From CAIOTO01 sp040389165 (GTDB lineage Bacteria; Pseudomonadota; Alphaproteobacteria; Paracaedibacterales; CAIOTO01): 64,000 nucleotides of DNA. Of this stretch, positions 54,694 to 63,850 are shown piece after piece. A program made the position numbers and the translations under genes. The stretch lies in the NCBI GenBank assembly GCA_040389165.1, contig JAZKAK010000021.1, forward strand, positions 1 through 64,000. The letters are read 5' to 3'. How positions within the stretch are numbered: the first letter of the stretch is position 1; every line of letters begins with the position of its first letter. The notes beneath the pieces are model-generated. The model was not told the DNA's origin. It saw nothing but the letters and a program-made list of their open reading frames with translations, and ran no database searches.

Positions 54694-57135
54694 ATGAAAA
54701 AGATTCAAATTACGCATAAAAATGTTGGGATACCAACGTTCAAAGACATCCTGCCTTTAGATTCAGAGAAGGTTGGCGATATTTTTACTTCTCCTACGCT
54801 TCAGACAAGCCGTGGATGCGAAATGTATGACGATCTCGACCTAAGTTTATTCGATCTTTCTTCTCATAAACGTGCACGTGATGCCATTGAATTTGGCTTA
54901 AAAATGCGGAGCAAAGGCTTTCATGTATTTGTTGTCGGCGAAGATCGAAGCGGACGAATGACATCAACTCTCTCCTATTTAAAGCAATACGTCAAAACGC
55001 TGCCTGCGCCTAAAGATTGGGTGTATGTTAATAATTTTTTGCACAACCATAAACCCAAACCATATTCTTTTCCCCCAGGTCAAGGCGTGCATTTCAAAGA
55101 GAAATTAGATGAATTGATTGAAAACGTTGCTACTGTATTAAACAAAACATTAAATAGTCCTCATTTTGTGCGGCAAATTGATAAATTAACAACTTCGTTG
55201 CAATATAAAATCGAACAACATATACATGAAATTCAAGAATACGCGAAAGTAAAAGGCTACGCCGTCAATCAAACGGCGGACGGATTCAGCATTGAACTCA
55301 TTGACACAGAAAATGAGGAAGTCAATGATAATTCAATTGAGATGCAAATAATAAGAGATCGAATCAATAAAATGTCGTTAAACGCAAACCTATCAACACA
55401 ACGCGTACACAAAAAAATTAATGAACATGTGCAAACAACATCAAAAAAAGCAATTTCACTCCTATTCGAAAAATTTAATGATGAATTCGAACCTTTTGTA
55501 TCCGAATGGATTGATGAATTAAAGAATGATATTTTAAAGCAAGCCAAAGGATTTCATTCATTTGCCGAAAATGGGGATGAGGAAAATCAAGAAACAATTC
55601 CTGAGCATTTGCGCGAACGTTACAGTGCTAATGTTCTTGTAAACAATGAATCAGCTAAACATGCAAAAGTAATTTTAGAGCATAATCCAACATACGAAAA
55701 TTTATTCGGATCAATTAAGTATCGCGCGAATGATTCAGGCGCACTGGAAACAAACTTTACAATGATTCGCCCAGGGTCTCTACATTCAGCCAATGGAGGT
55801 ATTCTTGTTCTGCGTGGCGATGCACTTGCACGGAATCCTGAAATTTGGGAAATGTTAAAATCAGCGCTTCGTGATCAGGTGGTAAGAATTGAAGAACGCT
55901 ATCGTGATAACACATTGCCCCTACTTGAAGCACCAGAACCAAAGCCAATTCCACTTGATATACAAGTGTTTTTAATCGCTTCGCCCTATTGGTATTACAA
56001 TTTCTTTTTCAATGATCCAGAATTCAGATCTTACTTCAAGATCAAAGCTGATATCGAAGATGAGATGCCTGCAACAGAAGATAATGTGCGTATCTACCGC
56101 CAACTGCTAAAACATAATTCGTTGAAATTAACAGGTAAACAAATCAATGACGATGCTTTGGATTACTTACTCGGTTGTAGCGCACGAAAAGTTGGCCATC
56201 GTGAACGCCTAAGTGCAGAATTCGAACAAATTGCCGACGTCTTACTTGAATCAGAAATAAATATGGATGATCAAGGCATTATCACCAAAGAAGCCATCCG
56301 CAAAACGCTATCCATGCGCAGAATTCGAAATGCAGGGTCCGAAGATCGCAGCCATCAGGAAATTGAATCAGGACAAATACTCATTGACACAAGCGGAACA
56401 AGCATCGGACAGATCAATGCTTTATCCGTCATTAGCACAGGTGACCATAATTTCGGGCTACCGTGCCGTATTTCGGCTCGAAGCTATGCCGGCGATGTAG
56501 GCGTCCTTAATATCGAACGTCTGACAGAATTGGCAGGCCCTATTCAACAAAAAGGAGCCATGATTTTAGAGGGGTTTTTAAACGGATTTTTTGCACAAAA
56601 ATTCCCGTTATCGTACACGTGCTCACTTACTTTTGAACAAAGCTATGTTGATGTTGATGGCGATAGCGCGTCCATGGCAGAAGTTATCGCAATTTTATCG
56701 TCTCTTTCGGGTGTGCCCATAAGACAGGACATAGCAATAACAGGATCTATGAATCAGTTTGGCGTTACGCAACCCATTGGGGGGGCGCATTACAAAGTTG
56801 AAGGCTTTCACCGTGTATGCAAAGCAAAAGGTCTCACAGGAAAACAAGGTGTAATACTACCACGAATGAATATCGTTAACCTAACCCTGCACGAAGACGT
56901 CGTTGAAGATATAAAATGTGGACGTTTTGCAATTTGGCCGGTTGATACCGTATTTGAAGCAATTGAATTAATGCTCGATACATCATGCGGCCTTACGCAT
57001 GACGAAACAGGAGCACACAGCGCTAAATATCCGTTCTTTACGTTTAAAAAAGGTGATTTGTTTAATCGCGTTGAAAAGAACCTGCTGAGATATCATCGTT
57101 TAGTGAAAGAAGGTCATTCAAAACGAATACGGTAG
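54694..57135 (+). CDS. Lon-related ATP-dependent protease
   Basis: 813-residue protein of the Lon-like (AAA_32/LonC-type) group. The N-terminal ATPase has a Walker A-like GEDRSGRMTS (about 81-90). A long coiled insertion (about 140-300) contains Glu/Asn-rich helices. The C-terminal Lon protease domain carries the catalytic serine in GDSASMAEVIA and the lysine in GAHYKVEGFHR. The start ATG at 54694 has no ribosome-binding site; the CtrA-type promoter suggests a leaderless mRNA. An upstream frame to 54604 is not supported. Targets are unknown. Confidence 0.88.
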   Translation: MKKIQITHKNVGIPTFKDILPLDSEKVGDIFTSPTLQTSRGCEMYDDLDLSLFDLSSHKRARDAIEFGLKMRSKGFHVFVVGEDRSGRMTSTLSYLKQYVKTLPAPKDWVYVNNFLHNHKPKPYSFPPGQGVHFKEKLDELIENVATVLNKTLNSPHFVRQIDKLTTSLQYKIEQHIHEIQEYAKVKGYAVNQTADGFSIELIDTENEEVNDNSIEMQIIRDRINKMSLNANLSTQRVHKKINEHVQTTSKKAISLLFEKFNDEFEPFVSEWIDELKNDILKQAKGFHSFAENGDEENQETIPEHLRERYSANVLVNNESAKHAKVILEHNPTYENLFGSIKYRANDSGALETNFTMIRPGSLHSANGGILVLRGDALARNPEIWEMLKSALRDQVVRIEERYRDNTLPLLEAPEPKPIPLDIQVFLIASPYWYYNFFFNDPEFRSYFKIKADIEDEMPATEDNVRIYRQLLKHNSLKLTGKQINDDALDYLLGCSARKVGHRERLSAEFEQIADVLLESEINMDDQGIITKEAIRKTLSMRRIRNAGSEDRSHQEIESGQILIDTSGTSIGQINALSVISTGDHNFGLPCRISARSYAGDVGVLNIERLTELAGPIQQKGAMILEGFLNGFFAQKFPLSYTCSLTFEQSYVDVDGDSASMAEVIAILSSLSGVPIRQDIAITGSMNQFGVTQPIGGAHYKVEGFHRVCKAKGLTGKQGVILPRMNIVNLTLHEDVVEDIKCGRFAIWPVDTVFEAIELMLDTSCGLTHDETGAHSAKYPFFTFKKGDLFNRVEKNLLRYHRLVKEGHSKRIR

Positions 57136-57151
57136 CTATTGTGACGCCATT

Positions 57152-57185
57152 AAATCAAGCTCCCCGCCGCAGCGGGGTATGATTT
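57152..57185. repeat. Palindromic repeat with CCCCGC stem
   Basis: CCCCGC-CGCA-GCGGGG forms a 6-bp stem, flanked by AAATCA / TGATTT. A nearby GAGCGTCGCAAGCGACGG hairpin (about 57207-57225) lies in the same intergenic space and may belong to one composite element. Confidence 0.6.
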
Positions 57186-57273
57186 AAACAAAAGTGTATT
57201 TTAATTGAGCGTCGCAAGCGACGGGGAATTCAACCCATGCAGGATTAAAGTTAAGAAAATAACAATTACGCCG

Positions 57274-57357
57274 CCGTCATGGCGAACCTGCTAGCAGGTG
57301 TGGCAATCCAGGCTGTAAAACATGGATTGCCGCGTTCCTTCGGACTCGCCATGACGG
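57274..57357. repeat. 84-bp palindromic repeat with CCGTCATGGCGA ends
   Basis: The ends are a perfect 12-bp inverted repeat (CCGTCATGGCGA / TCGCCATGACGG). The inner arms are GGCAATCCA and GGATTGCC, and there is a CCTGCTAGCAGG palindrome. It lies between the Lon-related gene and the convergent IQ/solenoid gene. A degenerate relative is at 42954-43054. Confidence 0.8.
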
Positions 57358-57409
57358 GTACAGGTCTAGCTTAACTTAATGATAGTGTGGGGGTAGCTAC
57401 ACTTCCCTC

Positions 57410-60400
57410 CTATTTCTTCAGATTATTTAAGCTATAAACATTACGTAATCGTGTGTAGGATTTTTGCTCAGCCGTTGTCAATTCACGCAGCACGTCTGCA
57501 TCCGCAACAACAGCGCCAGCAGTGCTATCTGCAATGGCAGCACGTAAATCCGTCACACGTTGTACTAATTCAGCCTGTGCACGAGCTTGTTCTTGCGATT
57601 GGGTTAGCATCGTTTTTACATGTTTTCTTGCTAACTTACCGCGTGCAATACGCTGAATTTTCGTTACGGCAGCCTTCCGTTGAACCAGTTGACGATCATT
57701 TTCCAATGTCTCTGCATACTCACGGTCTTGCTGTGCTCGTAATGCACGATCTGCTTCGATTCTGCGTGCCTCTACCAACTGCGCACGATCACGCGCCTCA
57801 AACTGATGCATATAATCATCCACGTGGAAATCATCATATGCTAATAATTCAACTAAAGACATTCCTGGATTAATCTCCGCTTGCACACGAACAATGCCTC
57901 CCTCTCGTGTGGCAGGGGACATCATGCGGACATAATACACAACCTCTGCTGGATCAAGATTGATACGTTGTCCCTTAAAGAAATGTACGTGTCCATCGGC
58001 TAATGCATTTCGATACTGAAACAGACGCATAAAGAATGCATTACCGTTTTGGGGACGATCTTTTGGTTCTTGCCCCATTATTTCATCCATAAACGGCTGT
58101 AAATATTGCGAGATTTCATCAAGATTTGCGATCATAGGGGCATCAACCATCACAGCAACACCAACACCAGCGCCCTGCTCTTCTGCACTTGCTGCCTTTT
58201 TAGCTCCATTCACAAGCCCTATATCATCAATATCAACCAACAAACCATTCGCAAGCCTTAATCGACCGTTAATAGTCCCCATCACAAGGCGTTGTATTTT
58301 GCCTGGGTCACATACCACATGATCAGTGGTTTCGGAATCTTTTTGCAAACCTTCTGCAAGACCATTCATAATGGCAGTTCTTATGATCGCACGTTCAGTT
58401 TCAATGGCACCACTCGATGCCGCGACCGATGCAGCCGCTGGACTACCAGAATGATCTGATCCCCCTTCAGGCACATAACTATTGGCAAAATGCCAGAATC
58501 GAGCAATGAATTCACGCGCATTAATATGCAATGAACCTATGCTCACCTCACCGTAAGATCCTGCCAGAAATCCACCAAAACCACGATCTGGTTGGTGTAT
58601 GCGTTTTCCATTTAAATCCACACCAAGCGCGGTTAACAAGCGTTGTTGAAGCGTTAAATGTCTATTTCTATTCTCTATACGTAATTGTTGAATGTTTAGT
58701 GGTAACTGATCTATTCTTTTCGGCAATGCACGAACAGCCTGCAAGAAAGCATCAAATTCACGATCAATTTCTTCTTGTGTTGGCTGCCAATCACCCACTA
58801 ATCGTTCAACAGCTACAATGGTTCGCGCCTCGCGCTGGCCATCATGCACATTAATACCAGCTGCGTATGGATTTGCACCTTGCACAATATCCCGCATTCC
58901 ACCAAGTCTTATTTCGTCATTGAGTGGAGCTTCAAATACTTGAGACAAAATACGATTGCCACCATGCATAAAGAGTAATGCACGCGCAACATGATTTGCA
59001 CGATTGCTGCTGATGCTCGAGAATAATCTTATAATGTAACATGCGTCCCTGTTCCCCACCTGCCTTATCAATTGCTGTGCCAACCCTGCAATTTCCCCAC
59101 GATCAGCACTGTCGACGTCGGCGAGCAAGCTAATAATGTTATTCACCTCATAACCCTTCACACCTGGTCTAATCAATTGCTGTGCCAACCCTACAATTTC
59201 AGCACGATCACTGGTGACCATAGCGAGTGATTTTATAATATCCCCTACGTTAGTGTCATTCTCACACAATTTCATCAATTGCTCTGTCAACCCTACAATT
59301 TCAGCACGATCACTCCCGTCGACTTTGGCGAGTGAGCTTATAATGATTATTATCTGATCGCCATTTATACCTGATCTGAGCAATTGCTGTGAGAATCCTA
59401 CAATTTTCGCACGATCACTACTGGCTACCCTGTTGAGTGACGATATAATGGCAGTTATATAAGTGCGGGCTGCACCCGAGCTGAGCAATTGCAGTACCAA
59501 CCCTACAATTTCAGCACGATCACTGGTGACCATAGCGAGTGATTTTATAATACCCCGTACGTTAGTGTCATTCTCACACAATTTCATCAATTGCTCTGTC
59601 AACCCTGCAATTTCCGCGCGATTACTCCTGTCGACGTTGATAAGTGCGGATATAATCTCACCTATATTTCTACTCTCCATATCAGATCTTATTAATTTCC
59701 CTGCCAGCTCTACAAATTCAGCACGATAAGAGGTCAGGATAATATTTAGATTTGCATGAAAATTTGTCGTGTCATCATAATACGATCTACTATACTTTTC
59801 AAAACGCAGTGAGTCGATAATCTCATTTATATGTTTACTATCCATATCAGGTCGTATTAATTGCTTTGCTAGTCCTATAATTTCAGCACGATAATTACGA
59901 GCTAATCTATTGAATGAGGCCTTAATATCCGTAGTTTGAGGGTCATCTACAAGCTGTCTCATGATGTTCATTTCTTCCAGCCAAGAAAAAGGATTTCTTT
60001 CAGCTACTACTTCGGAGAGTCTTAATATAATAGAATGTACGTCGTCAGTATTCATATCAGTTCTGATCAACCCCAAGGCCAAGTGGCCAATTTCATTTCT
60101 ATCCGCCGCAGGTGTCTTATTAAGTGCTTTAGAAAATACATCTGCCATTACCTTATTATCATGAAAAACCTGCATCACCTCTTCAAGGCTTACAGGCGCA
60201 TAAGTATAATCATGAACTGACACTGCTGCAGCTGCCGCCGCGGACACAAACATACCATCACTTTGCATAATTTCACGAGCAGCAGCCGATTGTGCAGCTG
60301 GATTGCCGTGCCTTTGATCAACATGAACCGCTGGTTCCATCGCAAAGCCTTTCGTTACCAACGATGATGTTAGCATGGTGCTGATTAACAGCACACTACA

Positions 60401-60427
60401 GGTACGCTTTACGATCGATACGTTCAT
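57410..60427 (-). CDS. Large exported alpha-solenoid protein with IQ motif
   Basis: 1005 residues from ATG 60427; an ATG six codons upstream is an alternative. A signal peptide (about 1-30, VLLISTMLTSSLVTKGFA) precedes about nine degenerate repeats of 33-37 residues (roughly 105-460). The consensus is DRAEIVGLAQQLI...IISSLA.V, two helices per unit like HEAT/ARM. The middle region is unrecognised. The last 150 residues are highly charged helix, with IQRIARGKLAR (about 924-934) matching the calmodulin-binding IQ pattern IQxxxRGxxxR. A CtrA-type promoter lies upstream. Family unknown; the repeat and IQ calls are by eye. Confidence 0.7.
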   Translation of the reverse strand: MNVSIVKRTCSVLLISTMLTSSLVTKGFAMEPAVHVDQRHGNPAAQSAAAREIMQSDGMFVSAAAAAAVSVHDYTYAPVSLEEVMQVFHDNKVMADVFSKALNKTPAADRNEIGHLALGLIRTDMNTDDVHSIILRLSEVVAERNPFSWLEEMNIMRQLVDDPQTTDIKASFNRLARNYRAEIIGLAKQLIRPDMDSKHINEIIDSLRFEKYSRSYYDDTTNFHANLNIILTSYRAEFVELAGKLIRSDMESRNIGEIISALINVDRSNRAEIAGLTEQLMKLCENDTNVRGIIKSLAMVTSDRAEIVGLVLQLLSSGAARTYITAIISSLNRVASSDRAKIVGFSQQLLRSGINGDQIIIIISSLAKVDGSDRAEIVGLTEQLMKLCENDTNVGDIIKSLAMVTSDRAEIVGLAQQLIRPGVKGYEVNNIISLLADVDSADRGEIAGLAQQLIRQVGNRDACYIIRLFSSISSNRANHVARALLFMHGGNRILSQVFEAPLNDEIRLGGMRDIVQGANPYAAGINVHDGQREARTIVAVERLVGDWQPTQEEIDREFDAFLQAVRALPKRIDQLPLNIQQLRIENRNRHLTLQQRLLTALGVDLNGKRIHQPDRGFGGFLAGSYGEVSIGSLHINAREFIARFWHFANSYVPEGGSDHSGSPAAASVAASSGAIETERAIIRTAIMNGLAEGLQKDSETTDHVVCDPGKIQRLVMGTINGRLRLANGLLVDIDDIGLVNGAKKAASAEEQGAGVGVAVMVDAPMIANLDEISQYLQPFMDEIMGQEPKDRPQNGNAFFMRLFQYRNALADGHVHFFKGQRINLDPAEVVYYVRMMSPATREGGIVRVQAEINPGMSLVELLAYDDFHVDDYMHQFEARDRAQLVEARRIEADRALRAQQDREYAETLENDRQLVQRKAAVTKIQRIARGKLARKHVKTMLTQSQEQARAQAELVQRVTDLRAAIADSTAGAVVADADVLRELTTAEQKSYTRLRNVYSLNNLKK
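59185..59606. repeat. Recent internal duplication in solenoid gene
   Basis: Two 110-bp segments, 59185-59294 and 59497-59606, are nearly identical (two differences noted by eye) and 312 bp apart. They encode the repeat unit with EQLMKLCENDTNV twice, showing recent unequal duplication of the solenoid. Confidence 0.85.
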
Positions 60428-60507
60428 ACAAAAACTCACTTTCATTGTTTTAATACAATTTTTATTAAATGTGTATTAAAAATTCTTAAAATCAATATCA
60501 TAAGAAC

Positions 60508-60539
60508 ATTATATAAAAAAGTTATTAATGTAAAGTTAA
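60508..60539 (-). promoter_or_regulatory. CtrA-type site plus -10 box
   Basis: On the minus strand TTAA-CTTTACA-TTAA (60539 down to 60525) is followed by a perfect TATAAT (60513 down to 60508), starting 26 nt from the first base of the box. The IQ/solenoid gene starts 80 bp further on. Confidence 0.62.
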
Positions 60540-60739
60540 TTTGACATCATTATTCACTTACCAAACGCGTACAATGCAACAACACAAAAAACCATGCACG
60601 CCATTAATCATTTTTTTATCTTTTTAAAGATACACTAAAGCATAGAGATGAAAATTAACGTTTCTGCTATTTCATTAAATTGCATTTGAGGTTATGATTG
60701 CAAAAAGTGAGCTACCCAGAAAGGGATTGAAATAAGGCA
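60540..60739. other. Rest of divergent intergenic region
   Basis: 200 bp upstream of the Tim44-domain gene. TTGACA occurs at 60541-60546 but the next TACAAT (60570-60575) is 23 nt away, too far for a standard promoter. Nothing else was seen. Confidence 0.45.
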
Positions 60740-61399
60740 ATGGAAATTATTTTATTAGCAATGTTAACTGCCTTTGTTTTTTATCGTCTTTGGACCGTGC
60801 TCGGCACACGAACAGGCGAAGAAAAAACACGTGAATGGCGCGTGACAGCAAAGACAGAACCAAATACAATTATTGATAGCGATAATATCATTGTTTTGCC
60901 AAATCGCAAAATCCGCCCTGCTGAACCAGCAATCAAAAACACACGCACGTTTGAATCAGCGCTCACACAACTAAAAACCATCGACACCACATTTAATGAA
61001 GATTCCTTTTTAACAGGTGCAGCGCGCGCTTTTGAAAAAATTGTTCTCGCCTATGCAAGTGGTGAGCTGGCTCAATTAAAAAAGCTGCTTAGCAAAGAAG
61101 TCTATACTAAATTTCTACTCGCAATTGAACAGCGTCAACAACAAAACAATCACATGGAAGCGATCATTGATTTCGTTGATGGCGACATTATTGATGCAAA
61201 AACAACAAAAGCAAGTGCTTCTATTATCGTGCAATTTCAAAGCGAACAAATGCTTGCAACATTAAATGCAGAAGGGGTTAGTTTTGACAATCCCGCTCGC
61301 CTTAAAACAAAAGTTATTGATATTTGGACGTTTAAGCGCGTATTTTCTTCTACATCATCCATCTGGTTATTGGTAAAAACTGAATCAAAACATGATTAA
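60740..61399 (+). CDS. Tim44-domain membrane-anchored protein
   Basis: 219 residues with an N-terminal membrane helix (IILLAMLTAFVFYRLWTVLG), a linker, and a C-terminal Tim44-like domain (about 85-215: FLTGAARAFEKIVLAYASGELAQLKKLLS to DIWTFKR). In alphaproteobacteria this family includes TimA, related to the mitochondrial import-motor component Tim44 and ribosomal-protein L45. The molecular role is unclear. It is first in an operon with mltA (8-bp overlap) and the Smr gene, a conserved alphaproteobacterial order. Confidence 0.87.
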   Translation: MEIILLAMLTAFVFYRLWTVLGTRTGEEKTREWRVTAKTEPNTIIDSDNIIVLPNRKIRPAEPAIKNTRTFESALTQLKTIDTTFNEDSFLTGAARAFEKIVLAYASGELAQLKKLLSKEVYTKFLLAIEQRQQQNNHMEAIIDFVDGDIIDAKTTKASASIIVQFQSEQMLATLNAEGVSFDNPARLKTKVIDIWTFKRVFSSTSSIWLLVKTESKHD

Positions 61400-62486
61400 T
61401 CTTAACTACCAACCTTCACTTGCACTCCTTTGTCTTGTTTTTATCATCTGCGGCTGTGAAACACAGCGTGTAAGTGATTTAACATACAAACTTGTGCCAT
61501 TTTCAGAACTTCCTTCCTTTGAAAAAGACAGCATTATCGAGGCTATTCCTGCCTTGAAAAAATCATGCGCCGTAATGTTAAAACAAGGAAACAAGACCTA
61601 TCCAATCCCGCAAAATTCCAACCTCACAGGTACCTTAAAAGATTGGCGTCCATTCTGTCAGGCCGTTGTCGCTGAACATATACGTCAGCCTTCGCATTGG
61701 AAAGCCTTGTTGCAAAAACATCTAATTCCATACAAGCTATCGCTCAATGATAATTATGACGGGCAATTCACGGGCTATTATGAGCCTCTATTACATGGAT
61801 CCAAACGTCGTCATGGGCGCTACACGACCCCGTTGTATCGTTATCCGGACAATAAGTCTACTAACGTCAAATTCTCGCGTGCTGATATTGTACGAGGCGC
61901 ATTAAAAGGCAAAAAGCTTGAACTTGTTTGGGTAGACGATGCTGTTGATGCCTTTTTCTTACAAATCCAAGGTTCTGGTCGCGTGAAACTTGAAAATGGT
62001 GAAATGCTGCGTATTGGCTATGCAGGCACTAACAAACATGCCTATCACCCTATTGGAAAAACACTGCTTGATCGTGGAGAACTCCCCCGTGGCGGCGTTT
62101 CCATGCAATCCATTCGTAAATGGTTAAAAGCACATCCCAAGCACGCTGAAGAAATCATGTCGACAAATGAATCATATGTATTCTTTCGTGATTTAACAAA
62201 CATTGATGGCCCCGTTGGCTCACAAGGTGTTGGCTTAACAGCAAAACGAAGCCTTGCTGTGGACCCTTTCTATATTGGCCTCGGAACGCCGCTTTGGGTA
62301 GATATTGACCATCCAGAAAATGGGCATCAACGTTTGCAGCATTTAACGGTCGCACAAGATACAGGTGGAGCCATCAAAGGCGGCCTTCGTGCAGATTATT
62401 TCTGGGGATTTGGCCACGAAGCAACGCAATATGCAGGCAGAATGAATAGCAAGGGTCATTTGTATGTATTGCTACCGAAGAGCTGA
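61392..62486 (+). CDS. mltA: Membrane-bound lytic murein transglycosylase A
   Basis: Lipoprotein that cleaves glycan strands and forms 1,6-anhydromuropeptides. The signal ends in a plausible lipobox (IICGC). The family motifs are QFTGYYEPLLHGS, QIQGSGRVKLENG, and the catalytic-Asp region VAQDTGGAIKG followed by RADYFWGFG. Length is 364. It is in the Tim44-mltA-smr operon. Together with the SLT enzyme at 38 kb, the window has two murein-cleaving enzymes. Confidence 0.94.
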   Translation: MINLNYQPSLALLCLVFIICGCETQRVSDLTYKLVPFSELPSFEKDSIIEAIPALKKSCAVMLKQGNKTYPIPQNSNLTGTLKDWRPFCQAVVAEHIRQPSHWKALLQKHLIPYKLSLNDNYDGQFTGYYEPLLHGSKRRHGRYTTPLYRYPDNKSTNVKFSRADIVRGALKGKKLELVWVDDAVDAFFLQIQGSGRVKLENGEMLRIGYAGTNKHAYHPIGKTLLDRGELPRGGVSMQSIRKWLKAHPKHAEEIMSTNESYVFFRDLTNIDGPVGSQGVGLTAKRSLAVDPFYIGLGTPLWVDIDHPENGHQRLQHLTVAQDTGGAIKGGLRADYFWGFGHEATQYAGRMNSKGHLYVLLPKS

Positions 62487-62491
62487 ACAAA

Positions 62492-62998
62492 ATGACAGAT
62501 GACGATCAAAAAAAAGATACGCTTTGGAGTTTATTTGCCAAAGATGTAAAGCCACTTAAGAAACCAAGCAACACACTAATGCCAGAAATACCAGAGCTTG
62601 ATACGAATGGAAAAGCCATTCGCCCTAAGCAAACCAAGATTGCACTTCAGCCACGCGTGTGGAAGGGAGAAACATCTGAACGGTGGGCACATCAGCTTGT
62701 TCAAAAATTAACATCGAAAGAAATCAAAAAGAAAATAATAGAGGGGCGCATCGATCTGCACGGCTATACTCGCGCCGAGGCTGAGTCCGCCCTTCATCGA
62801 TTCTTTAATTGGGCACAGACGTCCCATTTACATTTTGTTCTCGTTATCACAGGAAAAGGCGGCGTTCTTAATGAGTTAGCACCGCTCTGGTTTAAACAAC
62901 ACCCTGAATTTATCGTGAGTTTTAATGAGGCGCAGCCAAAAGATGGTGGACATGGCGCATTTTATGTGCATGTCAGACGTATGCGCAACGAAGATTGA
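62492..62998 (+). CDS. Smr-domain protein
   Basis: 168 residues. The C-terminal Smr (MutS2-like) domain has RIDLHGYTRAEAESALHRF (HGxT motif), LVITGKGG (TGKG motif) and GAFYVHVRR. Such domains nick branched DNA or RNA. The first 85 residues are Lys-rich and disordered. It follows mltA by 5 bp; the same order is common in alphaproteobacteria. Confidence 0.9.
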   Translation: MTDDDQKKDTLWSLFAKDVKPLKKPSNTLMPEIPELDTNGKAIRPKQTKIALQPRVWKGETSERWAHQLVQKLTSKEIKKKIIEGRIDLHGYTRAEAESALHRFFNWAQTSHLHFVLVITGKGGVLNELAPLWFKQHPEFIVSFNEAQPKDGGHGAFYVHVRRMRNED

Positions 62999-63010
62999 TG
63001 GCGCCCCAAC

Positions 63011-63448
63011 TTAATCCCTATGATATGGGTGATTGACTGCAATCTGCTGGCATCGATACAATTGCTCTGCCAACAAGCCACGCACGAGAAGATGCGGCCA
63101 TGTTAACTTACCAAAACTCAAACAAAAATTTGCACGCGCACGAACATCAGGCGCCAAACCATCAGCGCCGCCTATTATAAAAATCAATCGTTTAAACGTT
63201 TGCTCGGCGTTACCAATACGCTGTGCAAATTCACGCGAGGTAACGGACTGCCCTCTTTCGTCAAGGGCGCAGACCCAATCATCTGTTGTTATGTGTTTTA
63301 GAATATCGGCGGCTTCGCTGGGGGGACAATTACGCTGTTTTAGCTCGATCACTGTTAGAGATCGTGTTAATCGCTTTTGATACTGGTCAAATAAATCTTT
63401 CTCAACGCCGTTACGCATATCAGAAACAGCGATCAACACGTATTTCAT
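63011..63448 (-). CDS. rlmH: 23S rRNA pseudouridine-1915 N3-methyltransferase
   Basis: SPOUT-class methyltransferase that modifies pseudouridine 1915 in helix 69 of 23S rRNA. It has FIIGGADGL (SAM knot), LSFGKLTWPHLLVRGLLAEQLYR, and a C-terminal NHPYHRD. Length is 145. It is 3 bp downstream of rsfS, the usual pairing. Confidence 0.95.
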   Translation of the reverse strand: MKYVLIAVSDMRNGVEKDLFDQYQKRLTRSLTVIELKQRNCPPSEAADILKHITTDDWVCALDERGQSVTSREFAQRIGNAEQTFKRLIFIIGGADGLAPDVRARANFCLSFGKLTWPHLLVRGLLAEQLYRCQQIAVNHPYHRD

Positions 63449-63451
63449 GAT

Positions 63452-63850
63452 TTAGTTTTCAATCGATGCTGCAGCATGTGACGCTGACAATGCAGCTAAA
63501 TCATCGAGACTTGCTGTTGATGGGCGTGGCGATTTATCACCCCACATTTTTTCAAGATTATAAAATTCACGTACATCTGGGCGAAACAAATGCACCAATA
63601 CGTCGCCAATATCTAATAAAACCCAATCGCACAATGGTGTGCCTTCCATCTCGGTTCTAACGCCGCGTAGTTTGAATTCACTCGCGATAAAATTTGCAAG
63701 CGCACTTACATGGCGATTAGATGTTCCTGATGCAATAATCATATAATCAACAATTGCGCCTTGGCCATTTAAGTCTATTGTTATGACATTGTCTGCTTTT
63801 TTATCATCAAGCAATGTTTTTACAAGGTCTACTATTTCATTCGTTTTCAT
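63452..63850 (-). CDS. rsfS: Ribosome silencing factor RsfS
   Basis: RsfS binds L14 and blocks subunit joining when nutrients are low. The conserved elements are ADNVITIDLNGQGAIVDYMIIASGTSNRHV and WVLLDIGDVLVHLFRPDVREFYNLEKMW. Length is 132 including a short unconserved tail. Operon with rlmH. The last 150 bp of the window upstream of it contain no recognised feature. Confidence 0.94.
   Translation of the reverse strand: MKTNEIVDLVKTLLDDKKADNVITIDLNGQGAIVDYMIIASGTSNRHVSALANFIASEFKLRGVRTEMEGTPLCDWVLLDIGDVLVHLFRPDVREFYNLEKMWGDKSPRPSTASLDDLAALSASHAAASIEN

Noticed and set aside
59000..60120. CRISPR-like periodic repeat
   Set aside because: The periodicity comes from protein-coding solenoid repeats of 33-37 codons within one open frame, not short repeats with unique spacers.
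60471..60489. Second TTAA pair upstream of the IQ/solenoid gene
   Set aside because: The spacing is 6 nt, not 7, so it does not fit the CtrA consensus.
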